Assembly (NCBI GenBank): GCA_027295975.1
Contig: JAPUJX010000103.1
Span: forward strand, 1 to 6,413
Length of the DNA stretch: 6,413 nucleotides
Source: Gammaproteobacteria bacterium
GTDB taxonomy: Bacteria > Pseudomonadota > Gammaproteobacteria > Pseudomonadales > Azotimanducaceae
Direction of reading: 5' to 3'
Shown: one piece after another, positions 1 through 6,219 of the stretch
How positions within the stretch are numbered: the stretch's first letter is position 1
Layout: each line of letters opens with the position of its first letter
The notes under the pieces: generated by a model
The model's database searches: none
What the model was told of the DNA's origin: nothing
Seen by the model: the letters and a program-made list of their open reading frames with translations, nothing else
Translations under genes and position numbers: made by a program

Positions 1-1085
1 ACCGCATGGTGCAGTTCATATCGTTCCTTCAACCCGCGTAATATGGCGATGGTATCTTCCACGCTCGGCTCATCCACCAGCACTTTCTGAAAGCGCCTTT
101 CGAGCGCAGCGTCCTTCTCGATGTATTGGCGGTATTCGTCCAGGGTCGTGGCGCCAACACAATGCAACTCACCGCGAGCCAGCGCCGGTTTCAACATATT
201 GCCAGCATCCATGGAGCCCTCGGCTTTGCCAGCGCCCACCACCGTATGCAATTCATCGATGAACAAAATGATGCTGCCTTCCTGTTTCGCCAACTCGTTC
301 AGGACCGCTTTCAATCGTTCTTCGAACTCGCCGCGAAACTTCGTGCCGGCGATCAACGCCCCCATGTCGAGCGAGAGTATGCGTTTGTTTTTGAGACCTT
401 CCGGAACTTCTCCGTTCAGTATCCGCTGCGCCAGGCCTTCGACTATGGCCGTCTTACCCACGCCCGGTTCACCGATCAGCACGGGATTGTTCTTCGTGCG
501 TCGCTGCAACACCTGTATGGTTCTGCGAATTTCATCGTCCCGGCCGATGACGGGATCCAGCTTTCCTTCCTCGGCGCGCACCGTTAAGTCGATGGTATAG
601 CGGTCCAAGGCCTCGCGATGTTCTTCTGCATTAGGATCTGACACTTTCTCACCGCCCCGCGTTTCGCTGATGACCCGCTCCAAAGATTTCTTATCGACGC
701 CACAATCCGTAAAAACCCGACCCACCACGGAGTCTTCCAGCAGCGCCAGCAGCACGAACTCCGTCGATAGAAAACTATCGCCTGCTTTCTGAGCGAATCG
801 ATCACCCAGATTGAGGACCTTCACCAGAGGTGCTGACAGGCTGATTTCGCCCGTTGGCCGTTTGAGCGTCGCCAGCCGATCCAACTCTTCGCGGACCCGC
901 GAGCGCAACCCGTCGCCACGTGCGCCGGCCCTAACCAACAGCGGCAATACCGGCGTCTCTCCCTGCTCGACAAACACGCCAAGCAGGTGAATGGGTTCCA
1001 CCGCACAATGATCTTTGCCTATTGCCAACGACTGTGCGTCACTCAACGCGCTTTGCAGTCTGCTGGTCATCTTGTCCAAACGCAT
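1..1085 (-). CDS. clpB: ClpB ATP-dependent disaggregase, N-terminal 361 residues (cut by window edge)
   Basis: ClpB is a cytosolic hexameric AAA+ chaperone that threads aggregated proteins through its pore together with DnaK/DnaJ/GrpE. The reading frame from ATG at 1085 runs open to the left edge. The visible part holds the Clp N domain (about residues 1-145, beginning [14 protein letters not shown]) and most of the first AAA module: Walker A GEPGVGKT (205-212), Walker B ILFIDE (273-278, D277/E278), sensor GATT (311-314) and arginine fingers R330/R331 in ALERRFQKV. ClpB rather than ClpA or ClpC is supported by near-identity to E. coli ClpB across the first AAA module. The middle coiled-coil domain and second AAA module lie outside the window. 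The start is supported by GAGGTG five bases upstream and by the family-typical MRLD start. The gene is divergent from the PilZ gene, and heat-shock control is expected from the family. No disabling change is seen. Confidence 0.97.
   Translation of the reverse strand, partial: MRLDKMTSRLQSALSDAQSLAIGKDHCAVEPIHLLGVFVEQGETPVLPLLVRAGARGDGLRSRVREELDRLATLKRPTGEISLSAPLVKVLNLGDRFAQKAGDSFLSTEFVLLALLEDSVVGRVFTDCGVDKKSLERVISETRGGEKVSDPNAEEHREALDRYTIDLTVRAEEGKLDPVIGRDDEIRRTIQVLQRRTKNNPVLIGEPGVGKTAIVEGLAQRILNGEVPEGLKNKRILSLDMGALIAGTKFRGEFEERLKAVLNELAKQEGSIILFIDELHTVVGAGKAEGSMDAGNMLKPALARGELHCVGATTLDEYRQYIEKDAALERRFQKVLVDEPSVEDTIAILRGLKERYELHHA
642..653 (-). promoter_or_regulatory. Candidate internal start for short ClpB: GTG codon 148 with SD-like GGTGAG
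   Basis: E. coli clpB makes a shorter product lacking the N domain from an internal GTG in the linker after the N domain. Here the equivalent position, Val148 in the linker GGEKVSDPN, is also encoded by GTG (644-642 on the minus strand). It is preceded by GGTGAG (653-648) with three intervening bases. The alignment and bases are seen directly; use as a start is inferred from E. coli. The spacing is shorter than ideal. Confidence 0.45.
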
Positions 1086-1090
1086 TCCAA

Positions 1091-1096
1091 CACCTC
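1091..1096 (-). promoter_or_regulatory. Shine-Dalgarno of clpB
   Basis: On the minus strand GAGGTG lies five bases before the ATG at 1085, within the context TTGAGGTG. It fixes the clpB start together with the family-typical first residues MRLD. Confidence 0.8.
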
Positions 1097-1113
1097 AATT
1101 CAAGCTGCTGCTA

Positions 1114-1141
1114 CAATGTGTGCGTTTTCGTCGATTTCAAC
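1114..1141 (-). promoter_or_regulatory. Candidate clpB promoter, sigma-32-like
   Basis: On the minus strand GTTGAAA (1141-1135) matches the sigma-32 -35 consensus CTTGAAA at six of seven positions. Thirteen bases later ACACATTG (1121-1114) is a poor match to the -10 consensus CCCCATNT. The spacing is in the sigma-32 range, and clpB is a classic heat-shock gene. TTGAAA could also act as a sigma-70 -35, but the downstream hexamers are poor for that too. The site would give a leader of only about 20 bases to the ATG. Confidence 0.35.
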
Positions 1142-1188
1142 GGCAGCCAACGTGCGCAAACCACCTCAAACGCCAGGATCAACGGCAG
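1137..1188. repeat. 10-bp direct repeat TCAACGGCAG, two copies 42 bp apart
   Basis: TCAACGGCAG occurs at 1137-1146 and again at 1179-1188, with starts 42 bp apart, about four helical turns. Read on the minus strand the unit is CTGCCGTTGA. The copy nearer clpB overlaps the candidate -35 region. By rough estimate a 10-bp repeat inside 250 bp is uncommon by chance. Paired activator or repressor sites are one reading; no known motif is recognised. Confidence 0.35.
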
Positions 1189-1198
1189 GCTAGCCGTT
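1181..1198. repeat. Inverted repeat AACGGC / GCCGTT with 6-nt loop
   Basis: AACGGC (1181-1186) and GCCGTT (1193-1198) are perfect six-base arms around AGGCTA. The left arm shares bases with the second copy of the direct repeat. No T-run follows on either strand and no gene ends here, so it does not look like a terminator. It could be an operator half-site pair or chance. Confidence 0.25.
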
Positions 1199-1298
1199 AA
1201 TGAGGGCGCGCAACGAGGTCACCCGGAGTTTCGGAAAACGTAACGCTGCTTGCTCCAAGGGCACGGGTGTCGCAAATCAGCGCTGTTATCCGCTCGGG

Positions 1299-1311
1299 CT
1301 CCCCAGGGGAG
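1299..1311. promoter_or_regulatory. Odd palindrome CTCCCCAGGGGAG, candidate operator
   Basis: CTCCCC (1299-1304) and GGGGAG (1306-1311) are perfect inverted arms around a single A, 26 bases before the PilZ-gene ATG. An odd-centred palindrome suits a dimeric DNA-binding protein. In RNA only a shorter stem with a five-base loop could form, and it would hide the GGGGAG that serves as Shine-Dalgarno for the following mini-ORF. No known regulator motif is recognised. Confidence 0.35.
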
Positions 1312-1316
1312 AATTC

Positions 1317-1334
1317 GTGAACCGTCCGGGCTGA
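1317..1334 (+). other. Five-codon mini-ORF (MNRPG) ahead of the PilZ gene
   Basis: GTG at 1317 is preceded by GGGGAG with five bases between, the best ribosome-binding arrangement in this leader. It reads GTG AAC CGT CCG GGC and stops at TGA 1332-1334. The stop is three bases before the ATG at 1338 and in the same frame, so ribosomes could re-initiate there. It may instead be the remains of an older start cut off by a stop, or chance. There is no evidence that the peptide itself matters. Confidence 0.25.
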
Positions 1335-1337
1335 CTC

Positions 1338-2078
1338 ATGGAACGACGACGACACCCCCGCATTCGTTTGCCGCTGCTGGTGGAACTGCAACATCCGTCC
1401 CTCGGTAAAACACGCTGTGTCACTCGTGACGTTTCGGAAGGCGGCGTTTTCGTACTCCTGGAAAACCCCACCATCCGGCCACCCGCCAAACTCAGAGTCA
1501 CGCTGCTGAACTCCAGCGCCGTGGACAACCACCCGACGCCAACCGTCGAAATGATCGTGAGTCGGGTCGAGGTCAATGGGCTCGCTCTGGAGTTCATCAA
1601 CAAAACCAGCCGGCACCTCTGGGAAAGCGTCGAAAGACTGCGAGACGAATTGGAGGTCGGGCGGGATTATTTTCAGGTCCATCAGAGTGCCGTCGTAGTC
1701 AACGAAGCCGAACACATTCTGCTCGTGCAACAACACGGGAAGTGGATGTTCCCTGGCGAGTACCTGATTGTAGGCGAAGACTGGCAAGCTGCCATCAAAG
1801 GATTCCTGGTAAGCAGTTTTTCACTGAAAGACGTCGTTGCGGACGAAATTCTCGCCATGGACAGCACTGGTGAAAACATCCTCCCCGAGGCGGCGGTGTT
1901 GAATGTATTCCATCTCATCCGCGCGAATTCGGAGTCGTTTACCATGACTGAGCGATACAAATCCTTTCGCTGGGTGAACAGCCGCCGGAGTCTGGCGGAA
2001 ATCACCTTCGCATCGGACACTCTGCGCCAGCTGGCGGGGGACGTTCTCAGGCGCACCATTGCCGAAGACCTGGAATGA
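1338..2078 (+). CDS. PilZ domain protein with C-terminal degenerate Nudix-like domain
   Basis: This 246-residue soluble protein has no signal peptide or membrane segment. Residues 1-103 are a PilZ domain, the c-di-GMP receptor module. Both ligand motifs are present: the arginine motif R4-x3-R8 in MERRRHPRIR, and DxSxxG at D31-S33-G36. Residues about 118-240 resemble a Nudix fold. ILLVQQHGKWMFPG (127-140) matches the strand before the Nudix box, E147 fits the conserved first Glu, and RWV (211-213) fits the late Trp strand. The remaining box residues R-E-x-x-E-E and the following Gly are replaced (G155, F156, S159, S160, S162), so pyrophosphatase activity is unlikely. The inferred role is a c-di-GMP-responsive adaptor with a second ligand- or partner-binding domain. 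An in-frame stop at 1332-1334 excludes a longer start. ATG 1338 lacks a strong Shine-Dalgarno. The PilZ call is firm; the Nudix-like call is moderate. Confidence 0.85.
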   Translation: MERRRHPRIRLPLLVELQHPSLGKTRCVTRDVSEGGVFVLLENPTIRPPAKLRVTLLNSSAVDNHPTPTVEMIVSRVEVNGLALEFINKTSRHLWESVERLRDELEVGRDYFQVHQSAVVVNEAEHILLVQQHGKWMFPGEYLIVGEDWQAAIKGFLVSSFSLKDVVADEILAMDSTGENILPEAAVLNVFHLIRANSESFTMTERYKSFRWVNSRRSLAEITFASDTLRQLAGDVLRRTIAEDLE

Positions 2079-2097
2079 GCGCGCGGTCTCCTGCATG

Positions 2098-4407
2098 TCA
2101 TGGCTGGGGAAGAGTCCAGTAACGTGCCTCCTTCTTCCGCCAACTGACCACCCGTTCGGGCGTAACACTCTCCCAGCTCAGTGCTCCGTCAACTCCGGTC
2201 ACGTATACCTGGGCTCCGACTTCTCGATAACGACGCACCACATCGGGATGGGGGTGCCCGTATCGATTGAATCGACCGGCGCTGATGAATACATGTAACG
2301 GCTTCAACAAACGAACAAAAGCCAGACTGGAGGAACTACGGCTTCCGTGATGGGGTGCGAACACCAGGGTAACCTCAAGGGGTAAGCGCCGGGACAGGTA
2401 TCTTTCGACAGCACTACCGATGTCTCCCATCAGTAGTACCGTGTGTTTGGCATTGCTGACGCTGAGCACGCAGGACGCATCGTTGTCCTGGAAATTTCCA
2501 CTTCCGTGACCTTGGGATTCCTGAAGGAACGGGACCGGCGGGTGATGGACTTCAAAATCGATACCATCCCATCTCCAGAACATACCGGCGGAACATGCCT
2601 GAGCGCCCGGTAACTGCACGGACGAATAGATCTTACCCACCGGGTAAGCATCCAGGACCGAATCTACCCCGCCGGCATGATCGAGATCACCATGGCTCAC
2701 CATCAGGACGTCCAGTTTTTCGGGTCCGGTGGCCGCCAGACTCGGCACCACCACGGCACTCCCCAGATCGAAACCGCTCGAATACCGCGGCCCGGCATCG
2801 AAGAGCAGCCTGTGTTCCTTCGTGTCCACGACAATCGCACTACCTTGTCCCACATCGAGAGCCGTTACCCGAAACTCCCCAAGTTGAATCCCCGTTGCGA
2901 GCGGCCATGCCCAACAACTCCACAACGTGGCGAGGATGACGAACTGCCGCCATGGGTAACCACCGAGCAGGGTCCAGGCACAAATACCGACGCAAACCAC
3001 CAATAATGGTTCCAGGTGACCAACCCGGTCGAGAGGATACCCGCTGAACCAGGTGAGCAGCAAAGTTGTCCACCCGATGAACCAGTCTGCGACAAAAAAA
3101 CCCCACTGCCCGATGCCCGGTGAAATCAGGGTCAACAACACGCCGCATAACGCTGCCGGAATCACACAGAAACTCACCAGCGGCAGCACCAATAGGTTGG
3201 CGAGGCTCCCGGTCCAGGCAACCTGACCCAGCGACAAGGCTACCGCTGGCGTGAGTCCGATGAGCAGGCACCACTGAGCAAGACCAAATGTGATTACCCA
3301 GCCGTTACGATCATAACGATGGGTAAAAAAACGTAACAACACAGCGACTGCAACGAACGACAGCCAGAAACCCTGCTGATGGACCGCCAGCGGTTCCCAC
3401 AGGAGAATGGCTGTGAGCGCGACCAGGAAAACTGAACTAATCTGCGTTTTTCTACCAATAGCAATAGCAAACGCGCCCGCCATAACCATGATAAAAGCCC
3501 GTACCGCCGGTAAACCGCCGCCGGTGAACACGACATAGACGCCACTGACCGAAGTACCAAACAAGGCACCCCACCAGGTTGTCGGCGTCCACAACAGCAT
3601 CCACGGCATCAACCTGGCAAGCCAAATACCGGAAAAGAAACCCAGAGCCCCGACTAAACCCACATGTAAGCCGGAAATCACCATGAGGTGTACGGTGCCC
3701 GTGGCCCTGAGCAGATCCCATTGTCGACTGGTAAGCCTGGAGGCATCACCCATCGTAAGAGCCCGCAACACGCCGGGGTTTTCGAGTTCCAGCTCTTCGA
3801 GGGTGTTATCGAGCACGGTGCGTGCGCTTCCGGCATTGAAGGAGTTTTCATCCGCGGCGTCGTTGTCCATCGGACGCCCCGCTTTTACGTAACCGGTACC
3901 GTTGAGGCGTTGTCCCAGAAGCCAGCGTTCGTAATCAAAACCACCAGGGTTACGAAACCCCCAGGGCGGTTTTGCTGCAATTGACAAATTCCACTTCTGG
4001 CCGGTCGACATCTGCGGCGCGCCGTGCCAGCTGAGTCGTAGTTGACGATCTTTCAGTTCAACACAGCTTTTGTCGGCTGCGTGGATGACCTTTCCGAGAA
4101 AGCGCAACCCAACCTTCACCCCGGACTCGGTCAGCAGCGGAACCGGATCATCGAGCACCCGCACGTCGACATTCAGCGTCCGTCCAGCCACGCAACCCGG
4201 CAACCGCTGTGACAGAGCCCGATCGTTGTGAATGGCGCCCCAGACCAGGCCGAGGCAGAGACTACCGACGAACCACAAACGGCATCCAAGCAGCACGCAT
4301 GTTAGGACCGAGGCGCAAACCGCAAGTGCGGGAAGGGGCATCGGTAGTTGCTGCACCAGCCCAAGCAGACAGACGCCGCAGCAAAATCCGGCCAACCAGG
4401 TTCGCAT
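2098..4407 (-). CDS. comEC: ComEC/Rec2 DNA-uptake channel protein
   Basis: ComEC forms the inner-membrane channel that brings single-stranded transforming DNA into the cytoplasm. The 769-residue product has family-typical length and three regions. An N-terminal membrane segment and DUF4131 domain cover about 1-180, including the family-typical WGFRNPGGFDYERWL (149-163). The polytopic Competence domain covers about 210-500, with HLMVISGLHVGLVGA at 240-254. A C-terminal metallo-beta-lactamase-like domain covers about 508-769. In the last, DVGQGSAIVV (518-527), SHGDLDHAGG (571-580), MGDIG (660-664, D662), APHHGS (684-689) and GHPHPD (717-722) are all present, so the putative nuclease site appears intact. 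The second His of the classic HxHxDH motif is Asp (D574), as I recall in many ComEC proteins. ATG 4407 is preferred over TTG 4425; AGG lies three bases upstream, a weak site. No frameshift or stop is seen. ComEC alone does not prove natural competence. Confidence 0.95.
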   Translation of the reverse strand: MRTWLAGFCCGVCLLGLVQQLPMPLPALAVCASVLTCVLLGCRLWFVGSLCLGLVWGAIHNDRALSQRLPGCVAGRTLNVDVRVLDDPVPLLTESGVKVGLRFLGKVIHAADKSCVELKDRQLRLSWHGAPQMSTGQKWNLSIAAKPPWGFRNPGGFDYERWLLGQRLNGTGYVKAGRPMDNDAADENSFNAGSARTVLDNTLEELELENPGVLRALTMGDASRLTSRQWDLLRATGTVHLMVISGLHVGLVGALGFFSGIWLARLMPWMLLWTPTTWWGALFGTSVSGVYVVFTGGGLPAVRAFIMVMAGAFAIAIGRKTQISSVFLVALTAILLWEPLAVHQQGFWLSFVAVAVLLRFFTHRYDRNGWVITFGLAQWCLLIGLTPAVALSLGQVAWTGSLANLLVLPLVSFCVIPAALCGVLLTLISPGIGQWGFFVADWFIGWTTLLLTWFSGYPLDRVGHLEPLLVVCVGICAWTLLGGYPWRQFVILATLWSCWAWPLATGIQLGEFRVTALDVGQGSAIVVDTKEHRLLFDAGPRYSSGFDLGSAVVVPSLAATGPEKLDVLMVSHGDLDHAGGVDSVLDAYPVGKIYSSVQLPGAQACSAGMFWRWDGIDFEVHHPPVPFLQESQGHGSGNFQDNDASCVLSVSNAKHTVLLMGDIGSAVERYLSRRLPLEVTLVFAPHHGSRSSSSLAFVRLLKPLHVFISAGRFNRYGHPHPDVVRRYREVGAQVYVTGVDGALSWESVTPERVVSWRKKEARYWTLPQP

Positions 4408-4429
4408 GTACCTGACACATCGCAAAGGT

Positions 4430-4446
4430 GCATAATTTCCTTATGC
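4430..4446. promoter_or_regulatory. Inverted repeat GCATAA-TTTCC-TTATGC over the DUF2062 start codon
   Basis: Perfect six-base arms at 4430-4435 and 4441-4446 flank a five-base spacer. The right arm contains the DUF2062 ATG (4443-4445), and the left arm begins at the last base of the likely Shine-Dalgarno AAGGTG (4425-4430). In plus-strand RNA a hairpin would cover the start codon. In DNA it could be an operator in the 35-bp gap between divergent genes. The stem is short and AU-rich, so its strength is doubtful. Confidence 0.35.
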
Positions 4447-4994
4447 CAAAAGAATTCCTGCGCAAGTATCTGCCAAACCCCAAACAAATTCGTGAGCTTA
4501 GAGCGCTACGACCACTGGGAAAGTGGCTACAGGAACCCGAGCTCTGGCATTTGCATCGGCGGTCCGTTTCCGGCGCCGTATTCATTGGAATGTTCGTGGC
4601 ATTCATGCCGATACCTTTTCAGATGGTGGTGGCGGCATCCCTTGCGGTATTTTCGCGATGTAATCTCCCGATCTCCGTGGCTCTCGTCTGGATCACCAAC
4701 CCAATCACCATTCCACCCATGTTCTATTTCGCCTACCGACTCGGAGCCTGGTTGCTTGGCAAGCAAACGGCGGTTGATGCCATAACACTGAACTGGGAGT
4801 GGCTTTCCAACAACGCGAGTGCCATCGGCTATCCGCTGCTGTTCGGGTGTCTGGTGTGCGGATGGGTCAGCGGCGTTACCGCCATGGTGTTGTCACGAAT
4901 AGTATGGCGTTGGCATGTCATCAAACGCTGGCGTGCACGCCGCGAACGACGGCGGCTGCACAAATCCGGCGATTCCCTCAAGACCGCCAAGTAG
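4443..4994 (+). CDS. DUF2062 family inner-membrane protein
   Basis: This 183-residue protein belongs to the DUF2062 family, whose biochemical role I do not know. It has a basic cytoplasmic N-terminus (MPKEFLRKYLPNPKQ) and the family-typical stretch LWHLHRRSVSGAVFIG (34-49). Hydrophobic segments lie near 41-70, 76-105 and 128-155, the first two containing FMPIPFQ (54-60) and TNPITIPPMFYFAYRLG (85-101). A very basic tail follows (156-175, KRWRARRERRRL). ATG 4443 is preferred over GTG 4428 because members typically begin MPK and AAGGTG lies 12 bases upstream, a rather long spacing. It is divergent from comEC and convergent with the lol permease. The same neighbours occur in Pseudomonas, which hints at an envelope or uptake link but does not establish one. 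Confidence 0.9.
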   Translation: MPKEFLRKYLPNPKQIRELRALRPLGKWLQEPELWHLHRRSVSGAVFIGMFVAFMPIPFQMVVAASLAVFSRCNLPISVALVWITNPITIPPMFYFAYRLGAWLLGKQTAVDAITLNWEWLSNNASAIGYPLLFGCLVCGWVSGVTAMVLSRIVWRWHVIKRWRARRERRRLHKSGDSLKTAK

Positions 4995-5007
4995 GATCGC
5001 GCCCGAT

Positions 5008-5033
5008 GGGGTTTCAAGCGCCGTGTAAACCCT
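5008..5033. terminator. Weak hairpin between convergent DUF2062 and lol permease genes
   Basis: GGGGTTT (5008-5014) can pair with AAACCCT (5027-5033), with one G-T pair, around a 12-base loop. It lies just after the DUF2062 stop and over the permease stop codon. There is no T-run after it on either strand and the loop is long, so it is a poor intrinsic terminator. It is listed because nothing better is visible in this 19-bp gap. Confidence 0.18.
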
Positions 5034-6219
5034 CGACGGGGTTCATCATTGCCGCCCGGTGCGCCGGCAACCAGGCCGAGAACAGGCATAAACACCACGA
5101 AATCAGCGCGATGATCAGCAGGTCGTTCACGCGAACCAGTGAAGGCACTTCCACAAAATAATAGACGTCCAGCACCTGGATACCGAACCACCCCTCCATG
5201 GTCGCTATTACGGCACCGATGTGGTTTGCCAGAACGACCCCGAAGAGCAGACCGACGGCAATGCCGATCGAGGAGATGACAACACCCTGCAGCAGGAAAA
5301 TCTTCAGAATAGTGGTCGCGGATGCGCCCATCGTACGCAATATGGCTATATCCGAACGCTTGTCGTTCACGACCATCATCTGGCCGGAAATGATGTTGAA
5401 TGCGGCAACCGCAACCACCATAAGCAGAATGAGAAACATCATCGCCTTTTCCAGGCGTACTGCCTGAAACAACTCACCGTAACTGTCCGACCAACTCTGC
5501 ATCTCCCACTCCGGATTGGCTGCGGCAAGTCGAGCACTGACCGCGGCCACATCGAGGGGATCGGTCAACGTCAAGCGCACGCCCGAAGTACCGAAGGAAT
5601 CGAGGTTGCCGCCCAGAGAACCCATGCCGATCAGAACGAGGCTTGCATCGAGTTCTACACCGATCTCAAACGTGCCCACCAGTTCATATCGATGGATTTT
5701 TGGCCGCACTCCGGAGGCAGACGGCTCCGATATCACCAGCGCAACCGAATCGCCCGGCAACAGGCCGAGGTGAGCCGCCAGCGCGGTACCCAGAACGATG
5801 CCGCGTTGCTGGCCGGTGACGTCCGCAAGCGATCCGTAGGTCATATTGTCGGCAATCTGCGCGAGCGCCACGGCGCCGGTTTCATCGATGCCGTATATGC
5901 TCACGGGGTTGACCCTGCCATTTCGAGTGACCATGCCCGCGCCCAGGAAAAAATTGAATTTCTGGACAACCGCTGGTTCATCCGCCAGACGCATCACGTC
6001 TTCGTCCGCGGTGTTTTTCCGAAGCAGAATCAGGTGCGGCACCGTACCGAGAATGCGAGTTTTGAGTTCGGCGTCAAATCCGTTCATCACGCTGACGACA
6101 ACCGTGAGCACCAACACGCCCAGGGTCAGGCCGACCAGGGAAACCCAGGTGATGAACGCGGCAAACTGGCGTTTTCGGGTTCTCAGATAACGTAACGCAA
6201 CCCAGCGGGCAGTACTCAT
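5014..6219 (-). CDS. lolC/lolE: Lipoprotein-releasing ABC transporter permease, LolC/LolE family
   Basis: With LolD, this inner-membrane permease extracts outer-membrane lipoproteins and passes them to periplasmic LolA. The 401 residues match family length and layout: a cytoplasmic start with RYLRTRKR (10-17), TM1 about 20-46 ending in SVMNGF, a periplasmic domain about 48-255, TM2 about 258-282, the cytoplasmic coupling stretch [11 protein letters not shown] (290-300), TM3 about 306-334 and TM4 about 366-386. It ends with [14 protein letters not shown] (385-398). [11 protein letters not shown] (248-258) is like LolC, while the [12 protein letters not shown] region (349-360) and the end are closer to LolE. 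Its place after lolD is that of lolE in the E. coli lolCDE order. ATG 6219 overlaps the lolD stop (ATGA), with GGGA seven bases upstream, so translation is probably coupled. The gene is complete and intact. Confidence 0.93.
   Translation of the reverse strand: MSTARWVALRYLRTRKRQFAAFITWVSLVGLTLGVLVLTVVVSVMNGFDAELKTRILGTVPHLILLRKNTADEDVMRLADEPAVVQKFNFFLGAGMVTRNGRVNPVSIYGIDETGAVALAQIADNMTYGSLADVTGQQRGIVLGTALAAHLGLLPGDSVALVISEPSASGVRPKIHRYELVGTFEIGVELDASLVLIGMGSLGGNLDSFGTSGVRLTLTDPLDVAAVSARLAAANPEWEMQSWSDSYGELFQAVRLEKAMMFLILLMVVAVAAFNIISGQMMVVNDKRSDIAILRTMGASATTILKIFLLQGVVISSIGIAVGLLFGVVLANHIGAVIATMEGWFGIQVLDVYYFVEVPSLVRVNDLLIIALISWCLCLFSAWLPAHRAAMMNPVEGLHGA

Larger units (their letters stand above)
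1086..1337. other. Divergent clpB / PilZ-gene intergenic region
   Basis: This 252-bp stretch separates two divergent genes and is the only sizeable non-coding region in the window. It should contain the promoters of both. I see a clpB Shine-Dalgarno, a weak candidate clpB promoter, a 10-bp direct repeat 42 bp apart, a short inverted repeat, a 13-bp odd palindrome and a Shine-Dalgarno-led mini-ORF, each listed separately. No convincing -35/-10 pair was found for the plus-strand PilZ gene. Open frames crossing it lack family resemblance and are not called as genes. Confidence 0.8.

Noticed and set aside
571..580. Asp574 in place of His in the ComEC HxHxDH motif as a sign of a dead nuclease
   Set aside because: As far as I recall, HxDxDH is common in ComEC, and the other metal-site motifs are present.
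121..600. Two plus-strand open frames of about 155 codons opposite clpB
   Set aside because: The minus strand encodes highly conserved ClpB across the same bases; these frames are shadows.
1091..1169. CACCTCAA repeated at 1091-1098 and 1162-1169
   Set aside because: An 8-bp repeat in 250 bp is expected by chance about half the time, and one copy is the clpB Shine-Dalgarno.
1197..1787. 196-codon minus-strand open frame over the PilZ gene
   Set aside because: It has no family resemblance and overlaps the PilZ motifs on the other strand, so it is treated as a shadow.
4408..4425. Earlier TTG start for comEC at 4425
   Set aside because: It uses a rare start codon with no Shine-Dalgarno, and ATG 4407 follows six codons later with a weak AGG. 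Kept only as an alternative.
4412..4436. Plus-strand promoter CTGACA / CATAAT for the DUF2062 gene
   Set aside because: Both hexamers match well, but the spacer is only 13 bases and transcription would start at about the ATG itself.
5221..6195. 324-codon plus-strand open frame opposite the lol permease
   Set aside because: It is antisense to a well-supported permease gene, is rich in His, Gln and Arg, and shows no recognisable domain. It is a frame shadow.
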